Source: G965225705 sp965225705 (GTDB lineage: Bacteria; Pseudomonadota; Alphaproteobacteria; Caulobacterales; Maricaulaceae). From it: a stretch of DNA of 64,000 nucleotides. Positions 59,073 through 64,000 of the stretch are shown in pieces (the stretch's first letter is position 1; every line of letters begins with the position of its first letter). Made by a program: the position numbers and the translations under genes. The notes under the pieces are model-generated. The model ran no database searches and was not told the origin of the DNA. It was given only the letters and a program-made list of their open reading frames with translations. Location of the stretch: assembly GCA_965225705.1 (NCBI GenBank), contig OZ245325.1, positions 186,001-250,000 of the forward strand, given 5' to 3'.

Positions 59073-59834
59073 CTAGACAACCAGAGAGGCACCCTGCATT
59101 TTCAGCCAGGTTTTATCTGTCCTGAAATCCGGGAGTATGCTCTCAACATGCTGCCAGTATGCTTTGGAGTGATTATGCTCCAGAATATGGCACAGCTCAT
59201 GCACCACAACATACTCGATCACACGATGTGGCGCCATGATAAGACGCCAGTTATAGGAAATATCCCCACGGGCAGAACATGACCCCCACCTGGCTTTATA
59301 ATCTCTGACTTTAAGAGAGCGTGCCCTGACCCCCAAAAGGGGCTCATACTGATGTGTTGTCTTCGTGAGAACTTCCTCTGCACGCTTTTGATACCAGACC
59401 AGAAGAGCCTGACGGATATGGGCTTTCTTCTCTTCTGGCAGAGAAAGATCTTTTGGCAAAGCAAGTTTTAAAGACGCACCTGAAAGCCTCACCTCCTGTG
59501 CTTCCACAGTGTCATCAAACTCGAGACAGTATCCCTGCCCCAGATAAAGAAATTCTTCGCCCTCTTCATAAGTTTTTGGCTCCGGCATGGGCCTTGAGGC
59601 ATAAAGCGCCCTTTTCTTTTCAATCCAGGGTAAGGCACGCTCAAGAATCTGATCTATCTCCCCCTTAGAAAGCCCATATGGGACACGCAGGCGGACATGG
59701 TCCCGGGCAAGTAAGGTGATGCTGTAAGTTTTTTTTCTGTCTGTCTGCACACAGTCCAGCAAAAACCCTTTTTCATGCCTGAAGCGTGTTGTGACAGGGC
59801 GCTTTCTTTTCCGGGCCCCTGAGGAGGTAAACAT
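59073..59834 (-). CDS. YgjP-like M48 family metallopeptidase
   Basis: A 253-residue protein of the YgjP/DUF45 family. The zinc site is HELCH at residues 212-216 with a third ligand likely at His222 in NHSKAYW, preceded by the family segment RWGSCSARGDISYNWRLIMAP. No signal peptide or membrane helix is seen, so it is cytoplasmic. The biological substrate of the family is not well established. It follows the ThiE/TenI-like gene by 13 bases on the same strand and is probably cotranscribed with it. Confidence 0.9.
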   Translation of the reverse strand: MFTSSGARKRKRPVTTRFRHEKGFLLDCVQTDRKKTYSITLLARDHVRLRVPYGLSKGEIDQILERALPWIEKKRALYASRPMPEPKTYEEGEEFLYLGQGYCLEFDDTVEAQEVRLSGASLKLALPKDLSLPEEKKAHIRQALLVWYQKRAEEVLTKTTHQYEPLLGVRARSLKVRDYKARWGSCSARGDISYNWRLIMAPHRVIEYVVVHELCHILEHNHSKAYWQHVESILPDFRTDKTWLKMQGASLVV

Positions 59835-59847
59835 AGAGACGATCTCC

Positions 59848-60486
59848 TTATACTTCAGATGTCAAAGACGCAAAAACGGACACAGCCGCAAAACCTCTGA
59901 CAGGTGTTCTGTAAAGCTTTTTCAGCGTGATGGTGTCGACACCCCCCAAAGCATAAACAGGGAGACTGAGATCCTGAAGCCATAAGGACAGGCGAATCAC
60001 CCCCACAGGCCGCCCGGCACCTGGACTTTGGCTGGGAAAGACCTTTGAAAAGAGAGCAGCATCCACGCCAAGCGCCTCTGCACGTCTTAAGGCAAAAGGA
60101 CTATGGGCGGCTACAGTCCATAAAAACCCGGGATAGCGGGCCCTCAAACGTGGTAAATCCCCCATCATACGTTCTGGTACATGCACGCCCTGAGCCTGAA
60201 CAGAAAAGGCCAGCTCACTCTCTGCCCCAATGAGAAAAACATGTTTGTTCCGGCGGGCAAGCCGGGCAAGGGCCTGCGCCTGTTCGTGAGAGCCCTCTCT
60301 CCCAAACCCTCTGTAAATCACACCCGTGCCGGGGGGGAGATACGCCATGATGTTTTCAGCGTTTGCCACACGTTCCGGATCTGTTACAAAAAAAGCAGAA
60401 GGAAGAGGAGTGTCCTTCTTTTTTTTCAGCGCGAAACGCCTTATCGCTCTTGTGAGAGGACGGCGAACGGAATAGTCTTCAGTCAA
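59848..60486 (-). CDS. ThiE/TenI-superfamily protein
   Basis: A TIM-barrel protein of about 212 residues resembling thiamine-phosphate synthase (FFVTDPERVANAENIMAYLP, VIYRGFGREGSHEQAQALARLARRN, LPVYALGGVD). The pyrophosphate-binding residues of true ThiE are poorly conserved: where ThiE has a GVHLGQxD-type motif this protein has GVHVPERMM, so it may be TenI-like or have another role. The frame is open to an ATG at 60552 that would overlap divergent yggS. I prefer TTG 60486, with AAGGA nine bases upstream and no overlap. No other thi genes are nearby. Confidence 0.75.
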   Translation of the reverse strand: MTEDYSVRRPLTRAIRRFALKKKKDTPLPSAFFVTDPERVANAENIMAYLPPGTGVIYRGFGREGSHEQAQALARLARRNKHVFLIGAESELAFSVQAQGVHVPERMMGDLPRLRARYPGFLWTVAAHSPFALRRAEALGVDAALFSKVFPSQSPGAGRPVGVIRLSLWLQDLSLPVYALGGVDTITLKKLYRTPVRGFAAVSVFASLTSEV

Positions 60487-60516
60487 GAAAGTGTATCCTT
60501 TTAGTGCGAGGTTTTC

Positions 60517-61224
60517 ATGAGTGTACACGCGAAAACACCCCCGGACCAGCATGATCCTGTCCTGGCGCGCTCTGTTTTACTGGAACGCATCGCACATCAG
60601 GCCAGAGCATGCGGGCGGAATGCAGACGACATAAGCCTTGTTGCCGTTTCAAAACGCCAGCCCCCTGGCCGTGTTGAGGCTGTTCTTGAAGCGGGACACC
60701 GTGTTTTTGGAGAAAACTATCTCCAGGAAGCTCTTGAACGCTGGCTGCCGCTGCGTGAACGCTATGAAAATATTCAGCTTCATTTTATTGGGGCTCTGCA
60801 AACCAATAAGGCCTCTCTTGCCGTCCGTCACTGCGATGTTATCGAAACTCTGGACAGAGAAAAACTGGCACGTGCCCTCGCCAGTGCAGCACAACAACAC
60901 GGGCGTATGCCGCGCCTTTATGTGCAGGTCAATACAGGGGAAGAGCCCCAAAAATCCGGTATTCTGCCAGATGATCTTGATGATTTTCTGGTCCGCCTCA
61001 GACAAGACTATGATCTTCAACCGGAAGGATTGATGACTCTACCGCCCGCCGGTGAAGCCCCCTCTTTACATTTTGCTCTGCTGGGAAAGCTTGCCCGCCG
61101 CAATGGGCTTAACAAGCTCTCTATGGGGATGAGCGGAGATTTTGAAACCGCCATAGCTTTAGGGGCAACAAGTATACGTCCCGGCACCGCCTTCTTTGGT
61201 CCCCGCAGGACACCAAAAACCTAA
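60517..61224 (+). CDS. yggS: YggS/PROSC family PLP-binding protein
   Basis: A single-domain type III PLP protein of 235 residues that buffers pyridoxal phosphate and amino/keto acid balance. The cofactor lysine is Lys46 in LVAVSKRQP. VFGENYLQEAL, LHFIGALQTNK and the C-terminal LSMGMSGDFETAIALGATSIRPGTAFFG are diagnostic. It is divergent from the ThiE/TenI-like gene with 30 bases between the chosen starts. Confidence 0.95.
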   Translation: MSVHAKTPPDQHDPVLARSVLLERIAHQARACGRNADDISLVAVSKRQPPGRVEAVLEAGHRVFGENYLQEALERWLPLRERYENIQLHFIGALQTNKASLAVRHCDVIETLDREKLARALASAAQQHGRMPRLYVQVNTGEEPQKSGILPDDLDDFLVRLRQDYDLQPEGLMTLPPAGEAPSLHFALLGKLARRNGLNKLSMGMSGDFETAIALGATSIRPGTAFFGPRRTPKT

Positions 61225-61441
61225 AAACACTCTACAAAAAACCATTTTATGGTTTAAAACTTTTATTAAGTTATGTCTACTAGCTTAGATTGATATACAG
61301 AATGAATTTATTTAAAAGTATAGCTGCATCATTAAATAAATGAAACTATCTTTTGTCTCTTTATTACAAACAGCTTCAAGCTTCTAAAAAAAACGCAAAA
61401 TCTGGTAAAATTTCTGCAGTTAACAGTATACAGGAAATTCT

Positions 61442-63772
61442 ATGGAGATGTCCTGCATGGACCCAAAAAAACAGCCAGAGTTCAGGCCTGATATATTTGA
61501 TAAGGCTGCTGTTCTTCGAAAGAAAGATGGCCGTATTCTTGATGTGAACAAGAAATTTTTACATATTTTTGGGGGAGAGGTTCAGCACTGGAAAAATCAA
61601 AAAATGAAAGGCTGGCCAGCACCGAAAACTCCACAAAAAGATAAAAAACACACCTTTCGTACACGATCTTATGCCAATACATATGAAACTGTCATGGTAT
61701 GGGAAGAGACTGTTTACCGGGACAACTTCTTCCTGGCTTTTGGTGATGTGGAAACGCAGGCAAAAAACCCTTTTTTTTCTCAACATATCATGACAAAAGA
61801 GGAAGCTCTTCCGCTTTTGTCCAGCCTGTCACACCTTGTGAAATTTCTGGAACACTCAAAGCTCTCTTCCTATCAGATGGAAAAAATAGCTGGTATAAAA
61901 AACACCGCTTCTGCTCTTTGTGATCTTTTAGAAGAGGGGTCTTCCTCTGTTGAGGGGCCTGCACCTGCCCCCTGTCATATGGGCACTTTGATACATGAAA
62001 CTGCAGTCCTTTTAAGTGCTTATGCTATAGACAAAGGGAGGGATGTTGTTCTTTTTCTTGATCCTTCTGTCCCGGAAAAACTTATCACACAGGAGACTAT
62101 ATTAAAACGTTTACTTTTTATCTTAGGGCGTCAGATTCTGGACCATGGGCAGGGAGATCTGCTTATCCACATCAGTACCAGACCAAACTCTCACTCTCAC
62201 ACAGAGATTTTATGCTTTTCTATGCTTGATCCCTCTGGCATGCTGAACATAATGGAGGAAGGTGATCATCAACACAAAGACAACCGTCATACCTCTCAAA
62301 CAGAAACTGTGTGGAGTTTATCCGGCTCTGCCAAACATCTCCTGGATAGGTTAAAGGGACATGTTAAGCAAACAGAAGGACATCAGGAACCAGGGCTTTG
62401 TCTTTATCTTCAGGCTCCTGTTCTCCAATATGCACGGGAACGTTCAGGGCTTAAAGGATGTACAATCTGGATTCTTGCCCAATCCCCGACACGACGTTTT
62501 GCTCTGTTCTTACAGGCACGCGCCTTAGGGGCCATTGTTCATGCTGATTGTGATTTAGAAACCTTTCGTGAGAACCCGGAAAACCCGGACATCTTTCTTA
62601 TAGAAACAGCTTTCATATCCCAGGCCAGCGATCTGATAGAAAGAGCACATAAAGTTTTTATGCTGTTACAGACAGGAGAACATGGATATACCATTATAAG
62701 GGAATCGGACGGCTTACCTGTCACGCCCTTCCACCCCCTTAATTTTCTTACCTATATGACCCCTTACTCAGAAAGAAAAACACAGGAAGGCCCACCTCTT
62801 CCACCAGCCCCGCGACCATCTGAGCCTGAAAAAACCGTTGGTGCACATTCTGCACCACCTTCCGGGGGATACATCTCTCAACAGGCATCAGCCTTTAAAG
62901 ATTCCTCTCCACAGCCTTCCCATCAAGAGCCAGAGCCGGATAAAACACCTCTTCCAGAAGATAGGCAAACCGGCTCTCCACAAGAAAAAAAGGGGAGAAG
63001 AGAAAAAACAGGATCTGGAAAAAACAGACCCCTCAAAACCATATGGAAACATGCCTTCAAGGCTGTAAATTCTGCTCCGGACGAAGAAAAAAAATCACCT
63101 GTTTTACAAAAAACAAAAGAAGAAAAAAACGTGTCTGACCAAATATCACAGGAGCAAAGCACACAGCCCCATCAGGATCCTCCACAACAAAAGCCAGCAA
63201 CAGAAGAGAGCGCAATTCCCCCGGCACCTCCCAAAAATTTAGGCCGTTTTTTACAAAATACCATGAAATCCATAACCCCTCCCACGCTTGCGGCCTTAAA
63301 AAACAAACACCAGAAAAAACCCTTTCAACTCAAAGACAAAAAGACACAGGCCACAATATCACCGTCCCAAAATGATCCTAAAAAAACAGAACCCTCAAAG
63401 CGTATTCTTCTCATCAGGGATGATCAGGAGAGCACCATGCTGCTGAGGGCCCTTCTCAACCATGAGAATTATGAAACAGGAGATGTAGAGGAGGGAGAGG
63501 CAGCCCTTCAGCTGCTTAAAAGAAGAAGCTATGATCTTGCTATGGTTGATGTCTATCTTCCCGATATAGAAAGCCTTGATTTTGTCCGTTCTTTAAGGGC
63601 CATAGATCATGCCAGCAGTAGCATACCCCTTATTCTTTTGCTGCCTGAAGGTCTTCACCTTCAACGTGAAGTTTATCTCGAAGCTGGTATAAATGACTTC
63701 CTGGAAGAGCCCTTTACCCTTGATAAAACCTCACCTCTTCTTCAAAACTGGCTCGCTGTCAGGCAGACCTAA
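61442..63772 (+). CDS. Degenerate hybrid histidine-kinase-like protein with C-terminal receiver domain
   Basis: A 776-residue protein laid out like a hybrid sensor kinase but without its catalytic residues. Order: PAS-like segment (about 20-100, KDGRILDVNKKFLHIFG); DHp-like helices (about 111-170) where the H-box reads QHIMTK, with His115 but no following Glu; ATPase-like region (about 175-325) whose N-box asparagine is replaced in LGRQILDH (226-233) and whose GLGL box reads WSLS (291-294); receiver-like region (about 335-435) with Glu in place of the acceptor Asp (LIETAF); a Pro/Gln/Lys-rich linker (about 440-650); and a receiver domain (653-776) keeping Asp660/Asp661 and Asp703 but with Glu756 where Lys is conserved. 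AGGA precedes the ATG. Confidence 0.8.
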   Translation: MEMSCMDPKKQPEFRPDIFDKAAVLRKKDGRILDVNKKFLHIFGGEVQHWKNQKMKGWPAPKTPQKDKKHTFRTRSYANTYETVMVWEETVYRDNFFLAFGDVETQAKNPFFSQHIMTKEEALPLLSSLSHLVKFLEHSKLSSYQMEKIAGIKNTASALCDLLEEGSSSVEGPAPAPCHMGTLIHETAVLLSAYAIDKGRDVVLFLDPSVPEKLITQETILKRLLFILGRQILDHGQGDLLIHISTRPNSHSHTEILCFSMLDPSGMLNIMEEGDHQHKDNRHTSQTETVWSLSGSAKHLLDRLKGHVKQTEGHQEPGLCLYLQAPVLQYARERSGLKGCTIWILAQSPTRRFALFLQARALGAIVHADCDLETFRENPENPDIFLIETAFISQASDLIERAHKVFMLLQTGEHGYTIIRESDGLPVTPFHPLNFLTYMTPYSERKTQEGPPLPPAPRPSEPEKTVGAHSAPPSGGYISQQASAFKDSSPQPSHQEPEPDKTPLPEDRQTGSPQEKKGRREKTGSGKNRPLKTIWKHAFKAVNSAPDEEKKSPVLQKTKEEKNVSDQISQEQSTQPHQDPPQQKPATEESAIPPAPPKNLGRFLQNTMKSITPPTLAALKNKHQKKPFQLKDKKTQATISPSQNDPKKTEPSKRILLIRDDQESTMLLRALLNHENYETGDVEEGEAALQLLKRRSYDLAMVDVYLPDIESLDFVRSLRAIDHASSSIPLILLLPEGLHLQREVYLEAGINDFLEEPFTLDKTSPLLQNWLAVRQT

Positions 63773-63799
63773 ACTTATCTTTTCCTTCAGAAGACTTCC

Positions 63800-63823
63800 T
63801 GTCTGCAATGCAGGCATTTTGTT
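63800..63823 (+). terminator. Terminator after the hybrid-kinase-like gene
   Basis: A 6-base stem TGTCTG/CAGGCA (one G-T pair) with a CAATG loop is followed by TTTTGTT, 30 bases after the stop codon. Confidence 0.5.
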
Positions 63824-63954
63824 ATTGTCTGCGTGAGCCAACATAGTCCTGAGTTCACAGGTTTTCAGACAGACAGAGAAAGGGGGTTCAGGATCACCCC
63901 ATCAGGAAATCATGAAACCAGTCAGGAGAACAGAGCATAAGTTGATTTTTTGTG

Positions 63955-63970
63955 TTGCATCCTGATGCAA
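63955..63970. repeat. Perfect inverted repeat near the window end
   Basis: TTGCATC and GATGCAA around a 2-base centre, flanked by T-rich and A-rich runs. It could be an operator for a gene beyond the window. Function unknown. Confidence 0.4.
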
Positions 63971-64000
63971 AAAACCTCACAATAGAAGAAGGAAGATTGA

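Noticed and set aside
61239..61255. Terminator after yggS
   Set aside because: A 7-base A/T-rich stem AAACCAT/ATGGTTT is present, but AAAAC follows before the T-run, so termination is doubtful.

Overview
The window is chromosomal DNA of an alphaproteobacterium, probably a rearranged Rhodospirillales-like lineage (inference). The main evidence is gene order and gene content: a complete 14-gene nuoA-N operon running on into birA, coaX, rnj (RNase J) and mce (methylmalonyl-CoA epimerase); ribF-ileS-lspA; cycM next to kdsB; a SPOR protein next to nagZ; HPr with a mannose-type EIIA; hrcA-grpE divergent from rph; yajC-secD-secF; and a CCA-encoding elongator-type tRNA-Met.

Layout. 1-3.1 kb: the 3' end of methylmalonyl-CoA mutase and its GTPase chaperone MeaB, with an antisense betaine-homocysteine methyltransferase between them. 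3.4-6 kb: pcm, then ribE-ribB-ribH. 6.3-11.5 kb: a MaoC-type hydratase, ribF, ileS, lspA. 11.6-14.6 kb: nadB, a two-gene PTS relay and tRNA-Met. 15-20.4 kb: membrane cytochrome c, kdsB, a SPOR protein, nagZ, mnmE. 20.5-26.3 kb: a Fic protein of acquired appearance, grpE/hrcA, rph, a truncated ribD, gpmA. 26.5-29.8 kb: bactofilin, M23 peptidase, rho. 30.1-49.3 kb: a DJ-1 protein, then one long minus-strand block mce-rnj-coaX-birA-nuoN...nuoA. 49.9-52.6 kb: an accessory patch with an arsR-acr3 arsenite module, a Panacea-domain/two-TM gene pair and a small pseudogene. 52.7-64 kb: mmsA, a glycosyltransferase, secF-secD-yajC, a YgjP-like metallopeptidase, a ThiE/TenI-like protein, yggS and a large degenerate hybrid-kinase-like protein.

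How the genes fit together. Methylmalonyl-CoA mutase, MeaB, epimerase and MmsA point to propionyl-CoA/valine catabolism feeding succinyl-CoA. The riboflavin/FAD genes (ribE, ribB, ribH, ribF, ribD) supply flavin to Complex I and NadB, but RibD has lost most of its reductase domain, so that step must come from elsewhere or be missing. Two expected syntenies are broken: mnmE is followed by fic, and rph by ribD. This suggests rearrangement.

The most interesting items are the Panacea/two-transmembrane pair (candidate toxin-antitoxin system), the truncated RibD, the catalytically degenerate hybrid kinase homologue, a 36-codon ORF with a good ribosome-binding site between nuoE and nuoF, and matched ArsR operator palindromes. 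No CRISPR array, rRNA, insertion sequence or prophage was seen.
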